From contig JBGSNQ010000111.1 in NCBI GenBank assembly GCA_041739525.1, positions 61,160 through 125,159 on the forward strand: a stretch of DNA of 64,000 nt, read 5' to 3'. Made by a program: the position numbers and the translations under genes. The notes beneath the pieces are model-generated. The model was not told the DNA's origin and searched no databases. It saw nothing but the letters and a program-made list of their open reading frames with translations. This document shows, piece by piece, positions 18,901-26,731 of this stretch. Origin of the DNA: DATJGR01 sp041739525 (GTDB taxonomy: Bacteria > Pseudomonadota > Gammaproteobacteria > Pseudomonadales > Azotimanducaceae). Positions within the stretch are counted from its first letter, which is position 1. Each line of letters starts with the position of its first letter.

Positions 18901-20872
18901 GTTGTCGAACTACCTGTCGGTGGTGCCCGGCGCGATGCAGGGTCTGGTGCGCCATCCGTTCTTCGACGATCTGGACGACCGCCTGCGCAAGATCGATCCG
19001 GAGATTCCGCTGCCGACCGAAAGCGCGGTGGAGGTCGTGCATCGCGTGATGCTCGGTTCGTTGTCGATGGAGCGACCACAACTCGGCGGACGGCGGCCGA
19101 AGTTCCGCGACCGCGACCTGGTGCGGCCGGTGGAGCGCGTGCTGATTCACGCGCGCGGCTGCACCGCGGTGAAGCTCATTCGCGTCGCGCAACGGAATGG
19201 TATCGAAGTGGTGCTGGTGCAGTCCGACCCCGATATGGATTCGGCGTCGGTGGACATGCTCACCGAACACGATCGAGTTGTGTGCATCGGCGGCAATACA
19301 CCGGATGAAAGCTATCTGAACGCGATGAGCGTATTACGCGTGGCAGAACACGAACGTGTCGATTCGCTGCATCCGGGTATCGGCTTTCTGTCGGAAAACT
19401 CGAGCTTTGCCGAGTTGTGTCGTAGTCACGGCATCAACTTCATCGGCCCTCCGGTCGCCAGCATGGAAGCGATGGGCAACAAGTCGAACGCCATCAATAC
19501 GGCGCTGCGGCTCGAAGTGCCGGTGGTGCCCGGTAGCCACGGCATTCTGACGAACGTCGAACGTGCCGCTGAGGTTGCCAATCAGATCGGCTATCCGGTG
19601 CTGATCAAAGCGGTGCACGGCGGCGGCGGCAAGGGCATTCAGGTGGTCGATACGCCGGATGATTTCCACGAAACGTTCCATCGCGTAACGGTGGAAGCGC
19701 GCGCCGCATTCGGCAACGGCGACGTTTACCTCGAGAAGTACGTTACGTCGCTGCGCCACATCGAAGCGCAATTGCTGCGCGACGCGCACGGTAACAGCAG
19801 GGTGCTGGGCTTGCGTGACTGCAGCGTGCAACGCGACAAGCAGAAGATCCTCGAAGAATCCGATTCGACGATGCTGCCCGAGAATCTTCGCGACGCAGTG
19901 TTGAAGCACACCGCCGCGATTGCCGACGAAGTGGGCTACGTCGGCGCGGGCACTGTCGAATTCATCTTCGATCTGAAATCGAACGCCGTGTACTTCATGG
20001 AAATGAACACGCGGTTGCAGGTGGAGCATCCGGTGACGGAACTCGTCTCCGGCGTCGACATCGTCGGTGAACAGTTCCGCATCGCATCGGGCGAGAGCAT
20101 CGCGAAGCTCGACATCGGTCGTAACGGTTACGCGATCGAAGCGCGCATCAATGCAGAGCGCATCGTTGTCGGCGCCGGCGGCAAACTGCAGTTCCGCCCC
20201 GACCCGGGGCAGGTTCAGCAGTGCGAACTGCCTTCGGAGGCTGGTATCGAGATCATCGCCACCGTTGGCCCGGGCAAGTTCGTGTCGCCTTACTACGACA
20301 GCATGGTCGCGCAGGTGATCGCGCACGGCCCGAACCGACTCGAAACGATCGACAAGCTGCTCCGTTACCTCGAGCGCGTGCGCATCTCGGGTATCTGCAC
20401 GAACATCTCGCTGCTGAAAATGATCTTGTCGGATTCGGTGTTCCGCGACGGCGTTTATGACACGAACTTCCTGCCGGAATTCCTGGCGCGCATCGACGCG
20501 CCCGCGTTGATCCGTCAGATCAATGACGCATCCGGGAAATCCGGCGCGGGAATCGATCGCGACGCGATCAAAATCGAGGGCAGCGACGAACTCAAAGTGC
20601 TGTCGCCGTCGACCGGCATTTTCTACATCACGCCGACACCGACCGAACCCGAGTTCGTTGCGGTGGGAGATCGCATTCGCGTCAACGACACGTTGTGTCA
20701 ACTCGAAGCGATGAAGATCTTCACGCCGCTCGCGCTGAAGGATTTCAACAACGGCGACCAGGAGTTGTATCCCTCGACACAGCGCTATGAAGTGACGCGG
20801 ATCAACAACACCAGCGGTCAGCAGGTGAACGTGGGAGATCTGTTGTTCGTCGTGAAGCCGGTGGCCGGCTAG
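15959..20872 (+). CDS. Single-chain acyl-CoA carboxylase with permuted domain order (AccA-AccD-AccC-AccB)
   Basis: A 1637-residue biotin enzyme. Residues about 95-265 resemble AccA (LMDTPGADAEEAANKA, then FGLGYSGGAIPLAAS and STIQPKGLANIARR). A long helical linker follows (about 300-820). Residues about 840-1010 resemble AccD (GIVTGIGTFNDGAGG, FISSGGMQTKEGAGAL, FGDCTGGAQAS). Residues about 1056-1515 form an ATP-grasp biotin carboxylase (KAVHGGGGKGIQV, YFMEMNTRLQVEHPVTE). The BCCP end carries the biotinylation site LEAMKIF, with the lysine at residue 1586. All four ACC activities are present in an order rotated relative to eukaryotic ACC (BC-BCCP-CTbeta-CTalpha). The substrate may be acetyl-CoA, but propionyl- or longer acyl-CoA cannot be excluded. 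Confidence 0.85.
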   Translation: MDNQLAEGDRLFLIAESLAQDFSLFPSSGSTGIEHHVRGLLSRAQIARQLELLNNLDIDSYIESVVAKAEDPGRIDAPTIIRQLGTKVHDERVDGPYYSAMVDMDFDGETRTVAFIAQDRSQRNGVWGPQHHLAAAELVGECSKRNIAIVSLMDTPGADAEEAANKANQAHSISRLIAEMCNVDVPNIGIVFGLGYSGGAIPLAASNLILSVRDGVFSTIQPKGLANIARRLNLSWQECAKYVGLSPYELYAQGNIDGVIDYAPGDGDDKLENLRLAIVTGIDSIEESTKQFVAENPYILDHYRHNLERYLKPSKRLVAMESRALLRISKTPTEYTNVFGVAYRYLRYLGTRKRIKATTTKQYGRLSAQELPKGELSERSDRERRQTFLKWLQDPEKVIYDDALAKAWRSYNEKKQAMDDERGRIAQLLFGEPRKNFEDARANLLTSVSMYLYNRWKSEAQGNLKALIQFLRDHADSRQLLRISEIKEPRSFAEALAADRVLGPLFRERFSHEGKKLLNIRGLRDKSDSYLRHQLTAEINLAITDERLSDLIDDTLLSTRVKTMLAERRSNVAVNRQILDDRYSSHLGGQEAAAPSAQPRDVTVLDVLVDAELREDFVTECENLLLFDSVYDQIIEHLDTIAEEAESTRALSKRTITKLLDTTLAQAARTAVSGNAGTASSEEVVERFRGQFFRWFLRVADTPRSTDFFRAVEEWKKTSFPHLSDTLFVVVTFLFERLLGMHLQSEKDRRRYDGRISPRAIGRRKDFWNRLTIAYRDLRIQEVVDEYKGRKSTGYRALIDTFFTDFEELYSDLLSSDPCEFPGFRISIESALKAKIPPCGIVTGIGTFNDGAGGVRVGAVISNIDFQAGAFDMASAEKFCKLLVDCAERQLPVIGFISSGGMQTKEGAGALFSMAAVNDRITRFVRDSELPVIMFGFGDCTGGAQASFVTHPLAQTHYFSGTNMPFAGQIVVQSNLPSTSTLSNYLSVVPGAMQGLVRHPFFDDLDDRLRKIDPEIPLPTESAVEVVHRVMLGSLSMERPQLGGRRPKFRDRDLVRPVERVLIHARGCTAVKLIRVAQRNGIEVVLVQSDPDMDSASVDMLTEHDRVVCIGGNTPDESYLNAMSVLRVAEHERVDSLHPGIGFLSENSSFAELCRSHGINFIGPPVASMEAMGNKSNAINTALRLEVPVVPGSHGILTNVERAAEVANQIGYPVLIKAVHGGGGKGIQVVDTPDDFHETFHRVTVEARAAFGNGDVYLEKYVTSLRHIEAQLLRDAHGNSRVLGLRDCSVQRDKQKILEESDSTMLPENLRDAVLKHTAAIADEVGYVGAGTVEFIFDLKSNAVYFMEMNTRLQVEHPVTELVSGVDIVGEQFRIASGESIAKLDIGRNGYAIEARINAERIVVGAGGKLQFRPDPGQVQQCELPSEAGIEIIATVGPGKFVSPYYDSMVAQVIAHGPNRLETIDKLLRYLERVRISGICTNISLLKMILSDSVFRDGVYDTNFLPEFLARIDAPALIRQINDASGKSGAGIDRDAIKIEGSDELKVLSPSTGIFYITPTPTEPEFVAVGDRIRVNDTLCQLEAMKIFTPLALKDFNNGDQELYPSTQRYEVTRINNTSGQQVNVGDLLFVVKPVAG

Positions 20873-21612
20873 CTCGCGACCAGCAGTCCGTGTGCGCCGT
20901 CGGCAATGCAGTAGGCGCCGATGCCGAGAATCACCCAACGGCTGACGCGACGGAAATCGCCGTCGCCGACGCGATCGAGCAAACGTGTGCCGAGGCGCGT
21001 TCCCAACACGGCGCCACCGACCGCCAACGCGAGAAATAGCGGGTCGATTCCATCGCCGCTCACGCCCACCACGCCGCCGTAATAGACCAGCTTCAGCATG
21101 TGACCGATCGTCTGCGTGAGCGCCTTGTTCGCCACCACCTGATAGCGGTCGAGGCGCGCGTGCAGATAGAAGAAGTCGAGCAACGGTCCGGATGCACCGG
21201 CGAACAACTGCGCGGCCGTCACCGTCGTGCCGCACACCACGGCGGTGGTCGGATGCGTGACGTCGAGACCGTTCAGCTTCGGCATGATCAGCGCCACCCA
21301 CGGCAACGAACCGATCGCGATCATCACCCAGTGCACGTTCGGCAGGAACGCGACGCTCGCGAACGCAGCGAACGACACCGCGGCACCAAGCAGATAGGGC
21401 GGCAGGATCTTCCATGCCAGATGCTTGCGCAGCATCCAGGCGCGCGAGCCGTTGGCGGTGCCCTGTACGACACCGTGGATGATCATCGCGGCGGCGATCG
21501 ACTTGAGCGACACGAGCAAGGCCATCAACAGAATGCCGCCGGCCATCCCAAGCACCCCCGACAGGACGCTGGTCAGCACGACGGCGACGACGATGACGAT
21601 CTCGATCAACAT
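20869..21612 (-). CDS. TauE/SafE family membrane permease
   Basis: A 247-residue polytopic membrane protein with about seven to eight hydrophobic segments. The N-terminal GVLGMAGGILLMALLV and the later TTAVVCGTTVTAAQLFAGASGPLLD and GGAVLGTRLGTRLLDRV match the internal repeat of TauE/SafE transporters, which export sulfite, sulfonates or related anions. Substrate is unknown. It is transcribed divergently from a LysR regulator 106 bases away, which may control it. The stop overlaps the carboxylase stop by four bases on the other strand. Confidence 0.85.
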   Translation of the reverse strand: MLIEIVIVVAVVLTSVLSGVLGMAGGILLMALLVSLKSIAAAMIIHGVVQGTANGSRAWMLRKHLAWKILPPYLLGAAVSFAAFASVAFLPNVHWVMIAIGSLPWVALIMPKLNGLDVTHPTTAVVCGTTVTAAQLFAGASGPLLDFFYLHARLDRYQVVANKALTQTIGHMLKLVYYGGVVGVSGDGIDPLFLALAVGGAVLGTRLGTRLLDRVGDGDFRRVSRWVILGIGAYCIADGAHGLLVAS

Positions 21613-21718
21613 TCTTCTTGGAATCGGAAGACTGGCGCGGCAGTGTCACCGGGGCGCATCGATGAAAAAAGCGAATGCCGGGAATATGATGCTTACTCAC
21701 CCGGAATGAATCCGTCGC

Positions 21719-22573
21719 ATGATCGAGAACCTGGAGACGCTGGTCACGCTGTCGAAAACCGGCACCATGATGGAGACCAGCACGGTGCTGAAGATCTCGC
21801 AGTCGGCCGTCAGCAAACGTATCGCGGCGCTCGAGCGCTACTACGATCGCGCGCTGATCGAGCGCCATGGCCGACGCGTTGCACTCACGTATCACGGCAC
21901 GCGGTTGGTCGAGAGGGTCACGCCCCTTATTTCGGAATTGCGCAGCGTGTTCCTTGAAGACAACGCGTTGCAGAAAGGCAAGATCATCATCGGTGTGTCG
22001 GAGGCGATTCTCGCGAGCTGGGGACCGCGCGTGTTTGCAGAGGTGCAGCACGAGTTACCCGAAGTGGAGTTCACCTTTCATGCACAGCGCTCGCCCATCG
22101 TGCTCGACCGCATCCGCTCCGGCGAATACATGGTTGGCATCTGCACGGGCTCGGCGGATTCGGAAACCGACCTGCAAAGCGAGGTGCTGCGCCTCGAACC
22201 GATGGTGATCGTGCCGTCGGCGCTGTCGCACATCGACTACCGCGTCGGTGACGAATTGTCGGTGATCACCATCGAGTCGCGCTCCGGCGCGTGGCAATCG
22301 ATCGAAGACGACATGCGCCGATTACGGCTGCATCGTTCGACGTCGCTCGAATCGTTTTTCACTGTGGCGCAGATGGCGCTCGCCGGGTTCGGTCACGGAT
22401 TGATTCCACAAGGTGTGGCGCGAACGCTCGGCGTGCCCGACGACAAGGTCATTCCGCTCGGCGACAGCGGTTTGAACCGGCCGGTGCGTTTCGTGGCGCG
22501 AAAATCGATGTTCTCCCGTCCGCTGGTACAGAGCTTCTATCAATCCATGTTGAGTCGCGCGCAGTCGTTCTGA
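21719..22573 (+). CDS. LysR family transcriptional regulator
   Basis: A 284-residue LysR-type regulator. The N-terminal winged helix-turn-helix (residues about 1-60) shows METSTVLKISQSAVSKRIAALERYY, and the inducer-binding domain starts near residue 85 with KGKIIIGVSEAIL. The MAQMALAGFGHGLIPQGVA region is typical of the C-terminal lobe. It is divergent from the TauE/SafE permease, the usual arrangement for LysR regulator and target. The ribosome-binding site is weak. The inducer is unknown. Confidence 0.9.
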   Translation: MIENLETLVTLSKTGTMMETSTVLKISQSAVSKRIAALERYYDRALIERHGRRVALTYHGTRLVERVTPLISELRSVFLEDNALQKGKIIIGVSEAILASWGPRVFAEVQHELPEVEFTFHAQRSPIVLDRIRSGEYMVGICTGSADSETDLQSEVLRLEPMVIVPSALSHIDYRVGDELSVITIESRSGAWQSIEDDMRRLRLHRSTSLESFFTVAQMALAGFGHGLIPQGVARTLGVPDDKVIPLGDSGLNRPVRFVARKSMFSRPLVQSFYQSMLSRAQSF

Positions 22574-22636
22574 TCGCGCCCTTGCGCTCGCGTCGGCGCG
22601 GCAGGTAGTGTCGACGACTTTCAGGGGGGACACTAG

Positions 22637-23557
22637 ATGAGCGACATCATCCTGCACCACTACGCGGGTTCGCTGTTCTCGGAGAAGATCCGCTTGCTGC
22701 TCGGCTATCTGAAGCTGCCGTGGAAGTCGGTGGTCACTGCACCGATCATGCCGCGCCCGCTGCTGATGCCGCTGACTGGCGGCTACCGGCGCACGCCGAA
22801 CATGCAGCAAGGTGCCGACGTGTGGTGCGACACGAAGATCATCGCGGAGCGATTGGCAGAGATCGCGGGCAATACCGAATTGCACGCGGGGTTCGTTCCG
22901 CTGCGCGTCGCCGAATGGGCCGATAGCCACCTGTTCAGAATCGTGGTTGCCGTAACGTTCCAGCCGCGTGCCGCCGGCGCAACGATGAGCACACTGTCGT
23001 CAACGCAGCTCGAAGCGTTCATGAAGGATCGCGCGGAACTGACCAAAGGGGCGCCAATCGTCACGTTCCCGCCGGACGTCGCGGAAGCGCATCTCGCACA
23101 CTATCTCGGAGAACTCGACGGCGCGTTCAAAGCGCCGTTCCTGTTCGGATCGAAACCGAACATCGCCGACTTCTCCGTGTACCACTGCCTCTGGCTGGTC
23201 GCCAACAACCCTATTATGGCGCAGTTGCTGGAACCCTATCCGAACGTCACCGCCTGGCGCGCGCGGATGGCGGCGTTTGGGCACGGCAACGTCACCGAAA
23301 TTACAGGTGAAGAGGCGCTGGCCGGGGCGACACGATCTACGCCGATGCCCATTCCCCAAGCGAAGTCGCAGTTGCCGGCCGGGTTTGCACTCGGGCAGCA
23401 GGCCTCGGTGGCGCCCACCGACTACGGCATGGCGTTTCCGGTCAGTGGTGAGCTCGTGATCTGTTCCGAGCGCGAATATGCGGTGCGCAGACGCGATCCG
23501 ACGGCCGGCGAGATCGTCGTGCATTTTCCGCGGCAGGGCTTCGCGCTCACCCGATGA
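22637..23557 (+). CDS. Glutathione S-transferase family protein
   Basis: A 306-residue protein with an N-terminal thioredoxin-like GST domain (IILHHYAGSLFSEKIRLLLGYLKLPWKSV) and an all-helical C-terminal domain containing FLFGSKPNIADFSVYHCLWL, the conserved GST capping motif. About 80 extra residues follow the domain. The serine in GSLFSEK suggests a serine or cysteine-independent activation unlike CxxC GSTs. A GGGGGGA ribosome-binding site precedes ATG 22637. Its stop overlaps the next start by four bases (ATGA), so the two genes are likely cotranslated. Confidence 0.82.
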   Translation: MSDIILHHYAGSLFSEKIRLLLGYLKLPWKSVVTAPIMPRPLLMPLTGGYRRTPNMQQGADVWCDTKIIAERLAEIAGNTELHAGFVPLRVAEWADSHLFRIVVAVTFQPRAAGATMSTLSSTQLEAFMKDRAELTKGAPIVTFPPDVAEAHLAHYLGELDGAFKAPFLFGSKPNIADFSVYHCLWLVANNPIMAQLLEPYPNVTAWRARMAAFGHGNVTEITGEEALAGATRSTPMPIPQAKSQLPAGFALGQQASVAPTDYGMAFPVSGELVICSEREYAVRRRDPTAGEIVVHFPRQGFALTR

Positions 23558-25269
23558 CCCCGCACGCCGGCGCCGATGCTCGCGTGCCGTTGATCATCGG
23601 AGCGATAGGACATCGGGACCTCGTTCCGGCAGAAATCGGCGAGCTGTCGGAACGGGTCAGGCAGTTTCTCGAAGCGCTGCAGTACAGATATCGCGACCTC
23701 AGCGTCACCATCCTGACATCGCTGGCCGACGGTGCGGATCGGCTCGTTGCAGATGTTGCGCGATCGTTGAATCTATCGATCACCTATGTGTTGCCGATGC
23801 CGTCCGAACTGTACGAGCGCGACTTCGGTGCAACGTCACTGGATGAATATCGGGAAATTCTCGGCAGCGGCAACGCGCTTACGCTTCCGCTCGTCGGCGA
23901 CAGCACCGCCGACGACGTCACACATCCTGGGCCGAAACGGGATCTTCAATACGCGCAACTCGGTGCGTTCATAGCGGCGCATTGCCACATCCTGCTCGCC
24001 TTGTGGGATGGCAACGAAAACGGTGCCTCCGGCGGCACTGCGCAGATCATCCGTTTCCACCAGGACGACTACATGCCCGGTTTCACCGCAGGTGAACCTC
24101 GATCGAGGCTCGACGATACCGACGACGAAAGCGATCTTGTACATCACATCGTCTGCTCACGCGATAGACCTGGCGGTACACCGGCGCCACCGCTGCGCGC
24201 GGGCGAAGCCTGGTGGCTTTCACGTGATCACGAAGCACCGCGCACCCGCGAAATGCCTTCGCGATACGAGGTCGTGCTGCGACGTATGGTCGAATTCAGT
24301 CAGGATGTAGGGCGTCATCGCCATCTCATTGAAGCCGAGCCGAACGAACTATTGGCACGTGATATCGATGTAGTCATCGAACCGGGCACGCGCGCCATTG
24401 CGGAGTCGTTCAAGGTAGCCGACGTTCTGGCCAAACACTTTCAACGAAGAACACGCGCAGCACTGCGATGGCTGTACATCTTTGCGGGGCTCGCAGGTCT
24501 TTGCTTCATCGCATATGGCGACCTGCCGGGTTGGGATCTGATGATCTACCCGTATTGGTTGTTCATGGCTGCGAGTATCGGTGCATATCTGCTGACGAGT
24601 CGCGGTGGATGGCAGCGTCGGTACCATGATTATCGGGTGTTGGCCGAAGCGCTGCGGGTGCAGTTTTATTGGGCGATAGCAGGCGTAGAGAGACCTGCCG
24701 TAAGCCGCTTCGGCCACGATTCCTTTCTCAAACGGCAGGATCTCGAGCTCGGATGGATCAGGAACATGTTGCGCGTGGCCGGTCAGCGGGATGATGCGAC
24801 CGAAGAGATGCCGTCCGAAGCAGGTGCCGCAATTGCCGCGCGCGATTGGGTCGGAGACGGCCTGAACTACTATCGGCGGCGTTGGCCCCAGTTGCTCAAG
24901 TGGCACCGCTATACCGAGATGCTGGATCGCACGTCGTTCACGGCGGGATTGCTATTGGCGGGTTGGCTTGCACTCGCGCAACTCCTTTTCGAACGGCAGC
25001 CGACGAATCTGTTGATCGCATTGATGGGCTTCATTCCGGTCGTTGCAACGTTGCGGCAGCAGTTCTCGATGCGAACCGCGGAAGGTGAACTGATCAACCA
25101 GTATCAGTTCATGGAACGGATTCTCTCGAATGCGCAGGGACAACTGCGACGCGCCGCGAGTACGGATGAGCGACGGCGGATTCTGCGCGAGTTGGGCGAT
25201 GCGTGGCTGCGCGAAAACGGCCAGTGGATCCTGCGGTTGCGCGAGCGGCCGATCTCGACGGTCGGTTGA
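23554..25269 (+). CDS. Membrane protein with SLOG-like nucleotide-binding domain and SLATT-like segment
   Basis: A 571-residue protein I cannot name by homology. Residues about 12-130 look like a Rossmannoid SLOG/LSDAT domain: IIGAIGHRDL, then TILTSLADGADRLVADVA, VLPMPSELYERDF and CHILLALWDG. Two hydrophobic hairpins follow at about 304-350 and 461-505. Between them is RYHDYRVLAEALRVQFYWAIAGV, which recalls the conserved YR-AE-R segment of SLATT membrane effectors. In the literature SLOG and SLATT modules belong to nucleotide-signal-driven defence systems. The ATGA overlap ties it to the GST gene. Domain calls are inference from pattern; no nucleotide cyclase gene is adjacent. Confidence 0.5.
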   Translation: MTPHAGADARVPLIIGAIGHRDLVPAEIGELSERVRQFLEALQYRYRDLSVTILTSLADGADRLVADVARSLNLSITYVLPMPSELYERDFGATSLDEYREILGSGNALTLPLVGDSTADDVTHPGPKRDLQYAQLGAFIAAHCHILLALWDGNENGASGGTAQIIRFHQDDYMPGFTAGEPRSRLDDTDDESDLVHHIVCSRDRPGGTPAPPLRAGEAWWLSRDHEAPRTREMPSRYEVVLRRMVEFSQDVGRHRHLIEAEPNELLARDIDVVIEPGTRAIAESFKVADVLAKHFQRRTRAALRWLYIFAGLAGLCFIAYGDLPGWDLMIYPYWLFMAASIGAYLLTSRGGWQRRYHDYRVLAEALRVQFYWAIAGVERPAVSRFGHDSFLKRQDLELGWIRNMLRVAGQRDDATEEMPSEAGAAIAARDWVGDGLNYYRRRWPQLLKWHRYTEMLDRTSFTAGLLLAGWLALAQLLFERQPTNLLIALMGFIPVVATLRQQFSMRTAEGELINQYQFMERILSNAQGQLRRAASTDERRRILRELGDAWLRENGQWILRLRERPISTVG

Positions 25270-25270
25270 G

Positions 25271-26731
25271 TCAGCGCTGCAGAACCTCGTTCCATAGCCG
25301 TATCGTTGGATCATCGTCCGCCGCACGACACTCGATCCGGCGGTTCAAGTGCAATTGCATGCGTGCGTTCGCGGTGAATGGCGTCCAGGTGCGCGGCGGC
25401 TCACCCTGGCGCGCGAAATGTGTCCACAGCGACATGACCTGTTGCGAAAGCGCGGCGGCATCCGGTCCAGCCCCGGCGAATTTCGCGATGGCCGGCAGTT
25501 TGAAGTTGCCAAACACGAACGGAATTTCAATCGCGTGTGTAGCGCCCAGCCAGCCGCGCAGCGCCGGCGACGGCCAGTCGAATTGATACACCCACGTGTT
25601 CGTGCCGCGCGCAACGGCGTATCGGAACATCGGGTCGCGAAAGCGCAGTTCCGTTTCGATGTCGCACAGCATCGCGGCGTTCGGATTACGGGAATCCGGC
25701 GCCAGGCCGCGGTAGTGGGCCAGCACCCGTTCCGCGGCGGCGGCAGGTTCCGGCAAGTTCCGTTCCTTCAGCCTGCGCACCAGGTGGCTCGTCACGCCGG
25801 CGTCGTCGAGCTTGAGGCTCGAGCGGATGTACAAACGATATTCGTCGCGATTGATGCCGATGATCAGCGGTACTGTAGCGCCGCTGCGAGCGGCCGTTAG
25901 CGGATTCACCGGCAGTATGTCGCCATCGACGTGGGGACGTATCGGGCTCGCGTGATGCACCGGACGCAACCGGGTCATGACTGTGTGTTGCGCCCGCAAC
26001 AGCGACGTCGCGTCCGCTTCATCCGGGTTGGTCCCGAGCTCTTCGCGTAGCACAGCGGCAGTCTCGTCCGCTTGAGCGCGCGACGCGACGTTGTCTGCGG
26101 CGCCGCTCTGCGCAATTGCACGGTGAAACAGCCCGCGCGCGGAGGGAGCGGCCAGCAGGTTGCAGACGCTCATGGCACCCGCCGATTCGCCGGCGACGGT
26201 TACGTTGCCGGCGTCGCCGCCAAAAGCTGCGATGTTGCGCTTGACCCATTCCAGCGCGGCGATCTGGTCGCGAAGACCGACGTTACGCTCGTGCAAGGGA
26301 ACGAAACCCCATACGCCGAGACGATAGTTGATCGTGACGACCACCATTGCGCCGGCAGCGGCGAGATTCGAGCCGTCGAACAAGGGATCCGAACCGTCGC
26401 CATGGATGAATCCGCCGCCGTAGATCCACACGAAGACCGGCAGCGGCTGCGCTACGTCCGCTGGTGCGTACACGTTCAGGTACAGACAGTCTTCGTCTAC
26501 GCGGGCCGCACCGCGCAAGCCAACGCCAACGGTTTTAGCCTGCTGCGGTGCCGGCGCGGTGGCGAAGGCTTCAAACACACCGGACCAGGGGGCACGTTCG
26601 GTGGGTTGTCGGAAACGCGCCGCACCGACCGCGGGTGCTGCGAATGGAAGGCCCAGGAAACGTGTCGTTACATCGTGTACATGACCTGCGACGGTACCGC
26701 CCGAAAGTCGTACGCGCGTTTCAGCTGCCAT
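25271..26731 (-). CDS. Type B carboxylesterase/lipase
   Basis: A 486-residue alpha/beta hydrolase of the carboxylesterase type B family. The oxyanion hole is VWIYGGGFIHGDGSD, the nucleophile Ser183 is in VAGESAGAMSV, and the histidine lies in GATHAIEIPFVFGN near residue 400. EDCLYLNVYAP is the EDCLxLNV signature. There is no signal peptide with ATG 26731, so a cytoplasmic location is likely; an extension to 26800 overlaps hemH further. The start overlaps the hemH stop by 11 bases, suggesting coupling. The substrate is unknown. Confidence 0.9.
   Translation of the reverse strand: MAAETRVRLSGGTVAGHVHDVTTRFLGLPFAAPAVGAARFRQPTERAPWSGVFEAFATAPAPQQAKTVGVGLRGAARVDEDCLYLNVYAPADVAQPLPVFVWIYGGGFIHGDGSDPLFDGSNLAAAGAMVVVTINYRLGVWGFVPLHERNVGLRDQIAALEWVKRNIAAFGGDAGNVTVAGESAGAMSVCNLLAAPSARGLFHRAIAQSGAADNVASRAQADETAAVLREELGTNPDEADATSLLRAQHTVMTRLRPVHHASPIRPHVDGDILPVNPLTAARSGATVPLIIGINRDEYRLYIRSSLKLDDAGVTSHLVRRLKERNLPEPAAAAERVLAHYRGLAPDSRNPNAAMLCDIETELRFRDPMFRYAVARGTNTWVYQFDWPSPALRGWLGATHAIEIPFVFGNFKLPAIAKFAGAGPDAAALSQQVMSLWTHFARQGEPPRTWTPFTANARMQLHLNRRIECRAADDDPTIRLWNEVLQR

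Noticed and set aside
19334..22051. A 905-codon open frame antisense to the carboxylase and spanning the TauE/SafE gene
   Set aside because: It runs across two well-supported genes in other frames and looks like low-complexity R/H/D translation.
25271..26731. Secreted lipase
   Set aside because: No signal peptide is present with either possible start, so the esterase is probably cytoplasmic.
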